DNA of 6,688 nucleotides from JAFDWI01 sp964595905 (GCA_964595905.1 CAZQSU010000140.1:1-6688), one strand, 5' to 3'. Counted from the first letter of the stretch, positions 1 to 6,648 are shown. Numbers and translations: made by a program. Notes: generated by a model from the sequence alone, not told the origin.

Positions 1-1151
1 TTGAAGAAGTACCCCAGCCCCAGGCACATCACCAGGATCGGGTTCATCACCGAGTTCACGTTGTAGGGCCCGATGTAGGGAAGACCCATGGTGAGGATGT
101 CGGTCTGGCCCTCGACGGTGACGAGCTGTTCTTCGAACACCTGGGCGAGGGTGGCCTCGTGCACCGCATCGACCTGGCCGGCGTGGACCGAGGTGACGGC
201 ATAGGGGGCCCGCCACGACTGGAAGATCTTCCGGGCGGCGCCGGGAGGCATCCGGTCCAGACCGGCCTTCATCGCCAGGAACGTGCCGCGGTCGCGCAGC
301 GACCATTCCCACTCGCGCTTGGCGAGCATCGACATCGGTCCGGTGGTGCCGAAGGTGTCGTTGTTGAGCGTGGACTCGATCTGGAAGATCTTCACCCCGG
401 CGTCGCGGATCACGTCGCCCATCCGCCAGTTCGACGAGTGCAGCGCGGACGCGTGCCGGTCCATGAACGACCGCGAGTGCTGCATCGTGTGCACGTTGTG
501 GTGGTGGCGGATGCTGCGGTAGCTGGCCAGGCCGGTCGCCGTGGACTTGTGCCCGCCGTCCATCGAGACGAGGTTGATGTTCACGTACACCAACAGGTCG
601 CTCTCCGCGGCCCGACGATTGATCTCGACGACCTCGCCGTCGGGCGTGGTGCCCAGCTCGGCGAGGTTGTCGGGGTCCTCGGCGTCGTGGTTGTAGAGGC
701 GTCCCGAGGGCGCGAACGCATCGAAGACCCGGTCGCCGACGGCGTGGCGCAACTCGGCCTCGGTCATGCGGCGGTGCAGGGCGAGCGCCGCGATCAGGTG
801 GACGTCGTCGACGCCCTTGGCGGCCGCCACGTCGAGCACCGCTTCGATGATCCGTTGACGCACGTCGGGCCGACGCATCTGGGGCAGGGGGAGCGAGATG
901 TCGTCGAAGGCGATCGTGAGCTTCATGCCCGCGAACAGCAACGCTTCGAGAGGCTCGCTGTCGCCGAGGGGATGAGCGAGCGCGTGGCGGATCGCGGCGT
1001 CGGGGTCGTCGAGTCCCTCGTGGGGCTCCGCGGCGTACACGACCCGGGACCGTCCTGCGGGCAGCTTCTCGAGGCGGAAGTTCTCGCCGGAATGGAACAG
1101 GATCGGCGGCGTCGAGCGGTCGACGTCGAGCACGAAACCGGGACGGGGCAT
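1..1151 (-). CDS. LarA-like (DUF2088, lactate racemase N-terminal family) protein, 3' end cut by window
   Basis: At least 383 residues are visible; the stop lies beyond the left edge. The family's founding member, LarA, racemises lactate by hydride transfer using a covalently bound nickel-pincer nucleotide. Recognisable here are DDISLPLP (83-90), matching the SDxTRPxP motif; LHRRMTEAEL (125-134), matching the conserved HRPMT block; NHDAEDPDNLAELGTT (154-169); and DGGHKS (198-203) followed by an HHH run (216-218). H126, K202 and H218 keep the same mutual spacing (76 and 16) as His108, Lys184 and His200 of Lactobacillus plantarum LarA as I remember them. The substrate arginine (Arg75) is Leu87 and the catalytic His174 position is Ile192, so it is probably not a lactate racemase. 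No signal peptide or membrane segment is evident; I infer a cytoplasmic enzyme. The ATG at 1151 has AAGGA nine bases upstream and overlaps the stop of an 11-codon frame. It is the last visible gene of the operon. Family membership is fairly sure; the reaction is unknown. Confidence 0.8.
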   Translation of the reverse strand, partial: MPRPGFVLDVDRSTPPILFHSGENFRLEKLPAGRSRVVYAAEPHEGLDDPDAAIRHALAHPLGDSEPLEALLFAGMKLTIAFDDISLPLPQMRRPDVRQRIIEAVLDVAAAKGVDDVHLIAALALHRRMTEAELRHAVGDRVFDAFAPSGRLYNHDAEDPDNLAELGTTPDGEVVEINRRAAESDLLVYVNINLVSMDGGHKSTATGLASYRSIRHHHNVHTMQHSRSFMDRHASALHSSNWRMGDVIRDAGVKIFQIESTLNNDTFGTTGPMSMLAKREWEWSLRDRGTFLAMKAGLDRMPPGAARKIFQSWRAPYAVTSVHAGQVDAVHEATLAQVFEEQLVTVEGQTDILTMGLPYIGPYNVNSVMNPILVMCLGLGYFF

Positions 1152-1183
1152 CAGCAGGGATCCTTGGCAGAGGTGACGTTCAT
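1151..1183 (-). CDS. Possible 10-residue coupling or leader peptide between dehydrogenase and LarA-like genes
   Basis: This short frame encodes MNVTSAKDPC. Its ATG overlaps the dehydrogenase stop as ATGA (1183-1180), and its TGA overlaps the LarA-like ATG as TGATG (1153-1149). An AAGGA motif lies nine bases before this ATG, and another AAGGA, inside the frame, lies nine bases before the LarA-like ATG. The two junctions therefore have the same ribosome-site geometry. It may be a real microprotein, a device that hands terminating ribosomes to the next gene, or just a gap that happens to be open. It is too short for any statistical case from sequence alone, and no homology is claimed. Confidence 0.3.
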   Translation of the reverse strand: MNVTSAKDPC

Positions 1184-2343
1184 CGGGTTCGTTCCTTCTC
1201 TCCACGCAGGTCGAAGGCGATCTTCACCGCGCCGCGCCGACCGGCGGCCGCCGCGTGGGCGATCGCGTCGCGGTAGCGGCTGAGCGGATAGGTCGCCGAC
1301 ACGAGACGATCGAGGCCGGCGGTTCCGACCACGTCGATCGCCTCGGTGAAGTCGGCCCGGGTGTACGCGTAGCAACCGCGCAGCGCGGTCTCCCGGTGCC
1401 ACAGTGGCGTGAGGTCGACCCCGACGTGTCCGGGCATGCCGACGAGCACGACCGTGCCTCCCGGTGCGACCACGGCGAGCGACTGTTCGATCGAGGCCGC
1501 GGTACCGACACAGTCGACGACGACCTCGAAGCCACCGGTGAGCCGTGTCCCACCGAGCACGAACGAACCGGTCGCCGAACGGACCGCCCGGGTCGACTCC
1601 GACGGTGCGACCACCCGGGCCGCGCCGAGCGAACGGGCGAGCTCACGCTGGACCGGGTACTTGGCCGTGACGATCACGCCGCCGGGCGCGACGTCGAGGT
1701 GCCTGAGCGCGGCGACGAGTCCGAGTCCGAGGGTGCCCGACCCGATCACCGCGAGTGCGCTCGGGTCCAGGCCGGCGACGAGGCGTGCCGCGTGGACCGC
1801 ACAGGCGGTCGGCTCCACCATGACCGCAGCCTCGTCGGACAGCTCGTCGGGAATCTCGACGAGCTGGTCACGGTGCGCGACCAGTCGGGTCGACCAGCCG
1901 CCGCCGGTGTCGGTGCAGTAGCCGGTCTGCAGGCCGGGTTCGAGGTGGCCGAACGCGAGGCGTTCACAGTGGTTGGTCCGTCCGGCGGCACACGAGGCGC
2001 ACACCGGTTCGATCCCGCGGACGGCACAGTCGAGGACGGGGACGACCACGACGCGGCTGCCGTCGTCGAGGTCGCCGACGATCTCGTGGCCCGGGACGAA
2101 CGGGAACGAGACGATCGGTTCGAAGTACCGCGAGGTGTGCCCGTCGATGGTGGCCAGGTCCGAACCGCAGATGCCGGCGAGGCGGGGGCGCACGGTGACC
2201 CAGTCGTCGCCGAGTGTCCGGGGCGGGTCGATGTCGACCAGTTCGAGCGGACCGGTGCGTGCACCGCTGCCGGGCCGCAGCCCCGAAGATATGCGGGCCG
2301 CCGCGTAGCGGGGCAGGTCGCGGGAAAATCGAAGGGCCTTCAT
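1180..2343 (-). CDS. Zinc-dependent medium-chain alcohol dehydrogenase
   Basis: The product has 387 residues, typical length for a zinc MDR dehydrogenase, and should oxidise an alcohol or reduce an aldehyde/ketone with NAD(P) in the cytoplasm. The catalytic zinc site is visible as C59-G-S-D (59-62), GHE (85-87) and VEP with E177. A structural zinc lobe is suggested by C115, C118 and C126, with C106 as a possible fourth ligand, because the usual first position (112) is Glu. The Rossmann motif GSGTLG lies at 201-206. The second strand ends in VTAKYP (225-230) with no acidic residue at its tip, so NAD preference is not assured and NADP use is possible. The ATG follows immediately after the TAG of the reductase gene (no gap), and the TGA overlaps the next ATG, so it is the middle gene of a coupled operon. 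By context the substrate may be a fatty aldehyde/alcohol or a derived hydroxy compound; that is inference. Confidence 0.9.
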   Translation of the reverse strand: MKALRFSRDLPRYAAARISSGLRPGSGARTGPLELVDIDPPRTLGDDWVTVRPRLAGICGSDLATIDGHTSRYFEPIVSFPFVPGHEIVGDLDDGSRVVVVPVLDCAVRGIEPVCASCAAGRTNHCERLAFGHLEPGLQTGYCTDTGGGWSTRLVAHRDQLVEIPDELSDEAAVMVEPTACAVHAARLVAGLDPSALAVIGSGTLGLGLVAALRHLDVAPGGVIVTAKYPVQRELARSLGAARVVAPSESTRAVRSATGSFVLGGTRLTGGFEVVVDCVGTAASIEQSLAVVAPGGTVVLVGMPGHVGVDLTPLWHRETALRGCYAYTRADFTEAIDVVGTAGLDRLVSATYPLSRYRDAIAHAAAAGRRGAVKIAFDLRGEKERTR

Positions 2344-4791
2344 CTACCGGGCGTTCCGATGGGTGCGGCGGCGGTCGCGGACCGACGATCCGGCGGTGAG
2401 AGGCTCGGCCACGCGACCGGCCAGTCGGGTGAGCAGATCGTCGCCACGCCGTCCGTGGCGACGGGCGAGCGGGAGCAGCGGCGCGCCCGAGCCGGAGGCC
2501 TTCTCCCAGTGCTCCACCAACCAGCCGCGTTTGCGGGCCAGCGCGGCGAGGCGGGCTTCGGGGTTGACCGCGACGGGGAAGCCGACGGCTTCGAGCATCG
2601 ACAGATCACTCGTCGCGTCCGCGTACGCGACCGCTTCGGCGACGTCGAAGCCGTTGGCGGCCGCGTAGTCGAACAGTGCCTGTGCCCGGCTCTCGCCGGT
2701 GGGGGGTACGTCGGTGAGCCGACCCGTGTAACGCACGGTGCCGTCGGTGTCGGTCGTGGTCGACATGCGCGTGCACACCACGTCGTCGAACAACGGCGAG
2801 AGCGGGGCGACCACGAAGTCCATGGCACCGGTGATGAGTACGGTGCGGTGGCCGAGCCGCCGGTGTTCACGGACCCGACGCAACGCGGCCGGGTACGCGT
2901 TGGCCATGAGCAGTTGGTTGAAGTGCTCGAGGGCGTCGGTGTCGAGTTGGTCGACCGGGGCGTCCTCGTAGCGCCGGTAGAAGCTGCGGAGGAAATCCGA
3001 CCGGTCGCGGCGGTCCAGACGCAACAGCCCCGGTGCGTCGATCAGCAGTCGGGCCGCGAACCTGGTCTTTTCGGCCCGGGGGAGCCGCCGGCTGGCCAGC
3101 CAGGCGTAGGTCGTCACCACGTTGGAGGACAGGATCGTGTGTTCGAGGTCGAACGCCGCGAACTGGCGGTCCGGTGCCAGGACCTGACGACGCAGTCGCT
3201 TCGCGCGGGCGTCGGGGTCCTTGCGTTTGCCGGAGGTGTTGACGCGGGCGTGGTCGATGACCGAGGGCAGGTGGATCTCGGTGGCGTAGGTGTCCCAGTC
3301 GATCGCCCGGGGGTCGAAGGCGAACGCGGCCCGGTCGGTTTCGTCGAGGTCGTCCCACAGGGTGAGCAGGCGGGTGACGTCGTACACCGCTTCGCATTCG
3401 GTGTAGGCGCCGTAGAGCTCCACGTAGGTCGCGGCGCGGGTGATGTCGTCGTGCTTCGCGGCGATGTCGTCGGCGAGGTCGACCTGGCGGCCACGCAGGG
3501 GCAGCGCGCCGAATGCGCGGCCGGCCATCTCCAGGGCCTTGTCGGCGCGACTGAGCTGGGTCTGGACCCGTCCCCGCCCGGGGAACGACCATTCGGGCAC
3601 CTGGATGGGTTGCCCCTTGGCGTCGTACAGCGGATGCTCGGTGAACCACTGCTGGACGAGGTCGACCAGGTGCTGGTAGCCGAGCGGATTCACCCCGCCA
3701 GAGGCGACCTGGTAGATCGCGGGCGCGCCGTGTTGCGGGTCGGGACCCTTCGCGGCGACCGCGCAGATCGCGGCGACGACGAGGTCGACCGGGATCACGT
3801 CGACCGTTCCCTCGGGGATGCCGGGGAACTCGTGCAGCAGCCCGCGGGCATAGGAGATGATGATCGGCTCGGCCATCCGGAAACCGCGGATCCACCCCGG
3901 CCGTGGCTCGGCCCACGCGGATTCGATGATCGAGGGCCGCACGATCGAGACCGGCACGTCGCCGGCGTTCTGGGCGAGTGCCTGTTCGGCGAGGGCCTTG
4001 GTGTAGGCGTAGGCGTCGGGCCACCCCAGCGATGCGGCGCGCACCCGGCCGGCCTCGACGAGCTGGGCCTTGATCCAGTCGCGGCGACGCGACTCGGTCT
4101 TGGCGGCCAACAGCGGCGTGCCCGCCGCCCCGAGTTCGTCGCGTGCCTCGGCGCGGAATCGTTCGAGCAGTTCGGTGGTCCGGCTCGTCATCTCCGCGTC
4201 GGTGCGGATCCGGCGTGCCGCGTCGACCTCGGCCTGCCAGTCGACCTCGTCGAGCCAGAACGGGCTCGCGTCGACGGGCTGTTCGGGGGCGGTTCCCCGG
4301 CGGTTGCCGGCCACGTAGCACGTCGAGACCGCCACGAGGTGGGGGGTGATGCCGAGCTCCGCACAGGTCCGTGCGATGCGCGTGGGGCCGAGCAGGTTCA
4401 CCTCGATCGCCAGGTCGAGGGGGGCGTCGAAGGAGACGGTGGCGGCCGAGTGGACGATCGTGTCGCAGGCGGCGAGCGCGGCGCGCCCGGCTTCGTCGAG
4501 GCCGAGGCCGTCGGTACCCACGTCGCCCGCCACGACCGTGACCCGCCGGGCGACCATGGCGTCGAACGCCTCGCGGCCGCCCAGCTCGGCACGCAGCCGG
4601 TCGAAACAGTCGTTCTTGAAGATCTCGCGCGCCGCCCGCTGCTCGACCGTCCGCTTGCGACTGGGGCGGACCAGCAGCGTCAGGGAACAGCCGGGTGCAC
4701 TGCGCAGGAGGCGCTCGACCAGTGCGGTGCCCACGAAGCCGGTCGAACCGGTGATGAACAGGCGCGTGCCGTCGAGTGCTTCGGGGATCAC
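2344..4791 (-). CDS. Fatty acyl-CoA reductase (extended SDR) fused to C-terminal HAD-like domain
   Basis: From the chosen GTG the product has 815 residues. Residues ~8-400 form an extended SDR/male-sterility-type reductase that uses NAD(P)H to reduce acyl-CoA to aldehyde or alcohol. Visible are TGSTGFVG (14-21), the GDV strand (89-91), HSAATVSF (114-121), VSTCYVAG (155-162) and YAYTK (Y261, K265). A long charged insert at about 181-253 precedes the catalytic Tyr. Residues ~400-515 resemble the C-terminal domain of fatty acyl reductases (ELYGAYTECEAVYDVTRLL, 458-476). Residues ~543-762 are a HAD-IB-like domain: FDLEHT (547-552), T654 in LITGAMD, and YADATSD (723-729). Motif I has Glu550 where the second Asp is expected, and motif III has Arg702 where Lys is usual. 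The tail is basic (805-815). The frame extends to an ATG at 4860, but that start would place the 18-bp operator and the tetR start inside this gene, so GTG 4791 is preferred. This GTG sits eight bases after TACCAT, which fits a leaderless message. First gene of the operon, divergent from tetR. Confidence 0.88.
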   Translation of the reverse strand: MIPEALDGTRLFITGSTGFVGTALVERLLRSAPGCSLTLLVRPSRKRTVEQRAAREIFKNDCFDRLRAELGGREAFDAMVARRVTVVAGDVGTDGLGLDEAGRAALAACDTIVHSAATVSFDAPLDLAIEVNLLGPTRIARTCAELGITPHLVAVSTCYVAGNRRGTAPEQPVDASPFWLDEVDWQAEVDAARRIRTDAEMTSRTTELLERFRAEARDELGAAGTPLLAAKTESRRRDWIKAQLVEAGRVRAASLGWPDAYAYTKALAEQALAQNAGDVPVSIVRPSIIESAWAEPRPGWIRGFRMAEPIIISYARGLLHEFPGIPEGTVDVIPVDLVVAAICAVAAKGPDPQHGAPAIYQVASGGVNPLGYQHLVDLVQQWFTEHPLYDAKGQPIQVPEWSFPGRGRVQTQLSRADKALEMAGRAFGALPLRGRQVDLADDIAAKHDDITRAATYVELYGAYTECEAVYDVTRLLTLWDDLDETDRAAFAFDPRAIDWDTYATEIHLPSVIDHARVNTSGKRKDPDARAKRLRRQVLAPDRQFAAFDLEHTILSSNVVTTYAWLASRRLPRAEKTRFAARLLIDAPGLLRLDRRDRSDFLRSFYRRYEDAPVDQLDTDALEHFNQLLMANAYPAALRRVREHRRLGHRTVLITGAMDFVVAPLSPLFDDVVCTRMSTTTDTDGTVRYTGRLTDVPPTGESRAQALFDYAAANGFDVAEAVAYADATSDLSMLEAVGFPVAVNPEARLAALARKRGWLVEHWEKASGSGAPLLPLARRHGRRGDDLLTRLAGRVAEPLTAGSSVRDRRRTHRNAR

Positions 4792-4795
4792 GGCT

Positions 4796-4813
4796 GCCGA
4801 TGGTAGCCGATGG
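4796..4813. repeat. Two direct copies of GCCGATGG, 10-bp period
   Basis: GCCGATGG occurs at 4796-4803 and again at 4806-4813, one helical turn apart, between the palindromic operator and the reductase GTG. Read on the minus strand this is CCATCGGC twice. It overlaps the putative reductase -10 (4800-4805). It may be a second binding element or a chance repeat in GC-rich DNA. Confidence 0.3.
4800..4805 (-). promoter_or_regulatory. Putative -10 element of the reductase operon
   Basis: TACCAT on the minus strand fits the TAnnnT pattern of actinobacterial -10 boxes and ends eight bases before the GTG at 4791. That spacing would start the transcript at or next to the start codon. No clear Shine-Dalgarno sequence precedes the GTG. 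The expected -35 zone (about 4822-4828) falls inside the palindrome; no good TTGACA match is present. Confidence 0.4.
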
Positions 4814-4815
4814 GT

Positions 4816-4833
4816 CTCTACCAATTGGTAGAG
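4816..4833. promoter_or_regulatory. Perfect 18-bp palindromic operator, probable TetR-family site
   Basis: CTCTACCAATTGGTAGAG is identical to its reverse complement and lies midway between the divergent reductase and tetR starts. Size, symmetry and place match operators of self-regulating TetR-family repressors. Its right arm overlaps the putative tetR -10 (TAGAGT, 4829-4834), and its centre covers the expected -35 zone of the reductase promoter, so one bound repressor could silence both directions. The symmetry is seen directly; binding by the adjacent regulator is inferred. Confidence 0.75.
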
Positions 4834-4834
4834 T
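4829..4834 (+). promoter_or_regulatory. Putative -10 element of tetR
   Basis: TAGAGT fits TAnnnT and ends seven bases before the ATG at 4842, the spacing expected of a leaderless transcript. Five of its six bases lie in the right arm of the palindrome, implying autoregulation. No convincing -35 hexamer is seen upstream. Confidence 0.4.
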
Positions 4835-4841
4835 GACGCGC

Positions 4842-5384
4842 ATGGCGGTTGTGGAGACACCGGTTGGCACCGCGGATCGGCTGCTCGCGGCCGCGCTGGT
4901 CGCCTTCGCCGAACGCGGCTACGAGGCGACGTCGCTCGACGACATCGCGGTCGAGTGCGGCGTGCGCAAGCAGACCCTGCTGTACCACTTCTCGTCGAAG
5001 GAGGCGCTCCTCGATGCCGTGGTCGACCACACCGTGGCGGTCCTCGCGGACCGGGTCGAAGCGGCGGTTCCCGGAGCGACCGATCCCCGGCGTGCCGTCG
5101 TGGACGCGCTGTTCCGCGTCGGTATCGATCGTCCCGAACTTCTCGAGTTGATCCGCGAAGTGCTCCGGCTCGGGCCGCCGGTGTCGGAGCGACTGCTCGC
5201 GGCGGCGGAACCCTTCCTCGAACGGCTCGCGACGGGGTTGCCCCGCGACAAGGTCCTGGGCGCCGGTGCGATGATCATCGGTATGGCAACCGAGGCCGAC
5301 GTCCTCGCCTCGGTCGGGGTCCGGCCGACGGTCGCCCATCTGCGTCGCCGCCGTCGCATCCTGCTCGACTATCTCTCGTCCTGA
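4842..5384 (+). CDS. TetR-family transcriptional regulator
   Basis: The product has 180 residues, a little short for the family. The N-terminal DNA-binding domain is clear: ADRLLAAALVAFAERGYEAT (11-30), then the helix-turn-helix TSLDDIAVECGVRKQTLLYHF (30-50) and SSKEALLDAVV (51-61). The rest is a helical ligand/dimer domain with no recognisable specificity; it contains an RPELLELIREVLRLGPP stretch and a basic C-terminal segment (HLRRRRR). The ATG at 4842 is chosen because upstream in-frame starts would read through the operator and the opposing promoter. The gene is divergent from the reductase operon, with the 18-bp palindrome between them, so it most likely represses that operon and itself. 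An acyl-CoA or fatty aldehyde/alcohol effector would make sense, but nothing in the sequence proves it. It converges with ddl at its 3' end. Confidence 0.9.
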   Translation: MAVVETPVGTADRLLAAALVAFAERGYEATSLDDIAVECGVRKQTLLYHFSSKEALLDAVVDHTVAVLADRVEAAVPGATDPRRAVVDALFRVGIDRPELLELIREVLRLGPPVSERLLAAAEPFLERLATGLPRDKVLGAGAMIIGMATEADVLASVGVRPTVAHLRRRRRILLDYLSS

Positions 5385-5417
5385 GCCCGGTCGGCCGGGC
5401 GGCCCGGTGGGGCTCAG
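5381..5417. terminator. Inverted repeat between convergent tetR and ddl, possible two-way terminator
   Basis: CTGAGCCC (5381-5388) pairs perfectly with GGGCTCAG (5410-5417). The 21-base interior can form a further GGCC/GGCC hairpin (5393-5396 with 5401-5404). The tetR stop TGA (5382-5384) lies in the left arm and the ddl stop (5416-5414 on the minus strand) in the right arm. There is no U-tract on either side, so it is not a classical intrinsic terminator; many high-GC terminators lack one. Confidence 0.5.
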
Positions 5418-6535
5418 GCGTCGGTGCGGAACCCGCTGCGCCGACGGTGCCGGTCGAGTGCGAGGTCGACGAGTTCGTCGATGAGTCCCGCGGCGCCGAG
5501 TCCGGACGCCTCCCACAGTTTCGGGTACATCGAGATCGGCGTGAACCCCGGGAGGGTGTTGACCTCGTTCAGCAGAAAACCACGGCCGTTTCGCTCGTAG
5601 AAGAAGTCGACCCGGGCCAGGCCGTCGCACCGGAGCGCCGCATAGGCCTCGAGGGCGAGGGTCCGCACCATGTCGGATTCGACTTCGTCGAGCTCGGCGG
5701 GGATCAGCAGCGTGGCCGCGCCGCTGGAGTACTTGTCGGCGTAGTCGTAGAAGTCCGCTCCCGCCACGATCTCGCCGGGGATCGAAGCGCGGGGTGGGAC
5801 GTCGCCGATGCTGTTGCCGATGACGGCCACCTCGATCTCGCGGCCGTCGACGGTCTCCTCGACGACGATCCGCTCGTCGTACGCCAGCGCCAGTGCGAGC
5901 GCGGCGACCAGGCCGTCGTGGTCGTGGGCCTTGGTGATACCCACCGACGAGCCCATGTTCGCGGGTTTGACGAACACCGGGAACTCGATCTCGCCGAGCG
6001 CCATGAGGGTCTCGGCCCGGTTCGCCAGCGGTTCGGCGCCCCCGCTGCCGGGGGTGAGGTTGAAGGCCTTGGCCTGGGGGAGGCCGTTGGCCGCCGCGAG
6101 GGTCTTCGCCATCGTCTTGTCCATGCAGATCGCGGACCCGAGCACGCCGCTTCCCACGTAGGGGACGTCCGCGAGCTCGAGGAGTCCCTGGAGGGTGCCG
6201 TCCTCGCCGTGCGGTCCGTGGACGAGGGGGAACACGACCGTGGGTGTCGCCGGATCGGGTGTGGCGAGTGCCGCGGGGGGTTCGATCGCGACGCCGTCGA
6301 CGGCGACGGGGATCGACCGTGCAGCGGCCGTCGGAGCGTTGAGGGCTGCGGCGTCGGTGTTCAACAGCCACCGGCCGTCACGGTCGATCGCCACGGGCAC
6401 GACGTCGAACCGTCCGGGGTCGGCCGCACCCAGGACGTGCGCGGCGGAGACGCACGAGACCTCGTGTTCTGCCGACTTTCCGCCGTAGAGCACCACGAGC
6501 CGGGCACGAGAACTCGATGCTGCCGGGTCGGTCAC
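5414..6535 (-). CDS. ddl: D-alanine--D-alanine ligase
   Basis: The product has 373 residues, within the range of Ddl. It is a cytoplasmic ATP-grasp enzyme that joins two D-alanines for the peptidoglycan stem peptide. Family motifs appear in order: GGKSAEHEVS (18-27), HGPHGEDGTLQG (106-117), ATP-binding K190 in VKPANMGSSVGI, VVEE (224-227), the omega loop DYADKYS (264-270), ARVDFF (307-312) and LLNEVNTLPGFTPISMYPKL (321-340). Mg2+ ligands should be D310, E324 and N326. Y269 in the omega-loop KY pair is the D-Ala-type residue; VanA-type D-lactate ligases have a different residue here, so D-Ala-D-Ala specificity is expected. The GTG at 6535 follows TACACT by eight bases and places the GGKSAEHEVS motif at the usual distance from the N-terminus. 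It appears to be its own transcription unit, converging with tetR, with no functional link to the reductase operon. Confidence 0.96.
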   Translation of the reverse strand: MTDPAASSSRARLVVLYGGKSAEHEVSCVSAAHVLGAADPGRFDVVPVAIDRDGRWLLNTDAAALNAPTAAARSIPVAVDGVAIEPPAALATPDPATPTVVFPLVHGPHGEDGTLQGLLELADVPYVGSGVLGSAICMDKTMAKTLAAANGLPQAKAFNLTPGSGGAEPLANRAETLMALGEIEFPVFVKPANMGSSVGITKAHDHDGLVAALALALAYDERIVVEETVDGREIEVAVIGNSIGDVPPRASIPGEIVAGADFYDYADKYSSGAATLLIPAELDEVESDMVRTLALEAYAALRCDGLARVDFFYERNGRGFLLNEVNTLPGFTPISMYPKLWEASGLGAAGLIDELVDLALDRHRRRSGFRTDA

Positions 6536-6543
6536 GTCGGCAA

Positions 6544-6549
6544 AGTGTA
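6544..6549 (-). promoter_or_regulatory. Putative -10 element of ddl
   Basis: TACACT on the minus strand fits TAnnnT and ends eight bases before the ddl GTG, the same spacing as TACCAT before the reductase GTG. No Shine-Dalgarno sequence lies between, so a leaderless or nearly leaderless message is likely. No good -35 match is seen. Confidence 0.4.
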
Positions 6550-6584
6550 GACGCCGCGTCGTGGCGGCTCTGACGACGCGACGG

Positions 6585-6606
6585 TTGCCGGCGGACCGTC
6601 CGGCAA
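6585..6606. repeat. Inverted repeat, 7-bp stem with 8-base loop
   Basis: TTGCCGG (6585-6591) pairs with CCGGCAA (6600-6606). The overlapping CGGAC-C-GTCCG (6592-6602) is an alternative pairing. It lies upstream of the ddl promoter and could be a regulator site or the terminator of something beyond the edge; there is no U-tract. Confidence 0.35.
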
Positions 6607-6648
6607 GGCGTCTCGGATTGGCTCGATGATCGCCATCACCCAGGCGTG

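Noticed and set aside
159..1283. Plus-strand 374-codon open frame opposite the LarA-like gene
   Set aside because: Shadow of the minus-strand gene, which carries family motifs; the plus translation shows none.
1255..4806. Plus-strand 1183-codon open frame opposite the operon
   Set aside because: It runs antisense to three well-supported genes, is a low-complexity mix rich in Gly, Asp, Arg, Val and Glu with no domain, and is the expected shadow of G/C-biased third positions.
4792..4860. ATG at 4860 as the start of the reductase
   Set aside because: It would add 23 residues unlike the family N-terminus, encode the operator and overlap the tetR start; the GTG at 4791 begins just before the usual first strand of the SDR fold.
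2867..4870. Second minus-strand 667-codon frame inside the reductase gene
   Set aside because: Arg/Pro/Gly-rich out-of-frame reading of the reductase, with no motifs.
4818..6550. Long frames of 517 (minus) and 531 (plus) codons across tetR and ddl
   Set aside because: Both cross the convergent gene boundary and give Arg- or Gly-rich non-domain sequence; tetR and ddl have clear family motifs in other frames.
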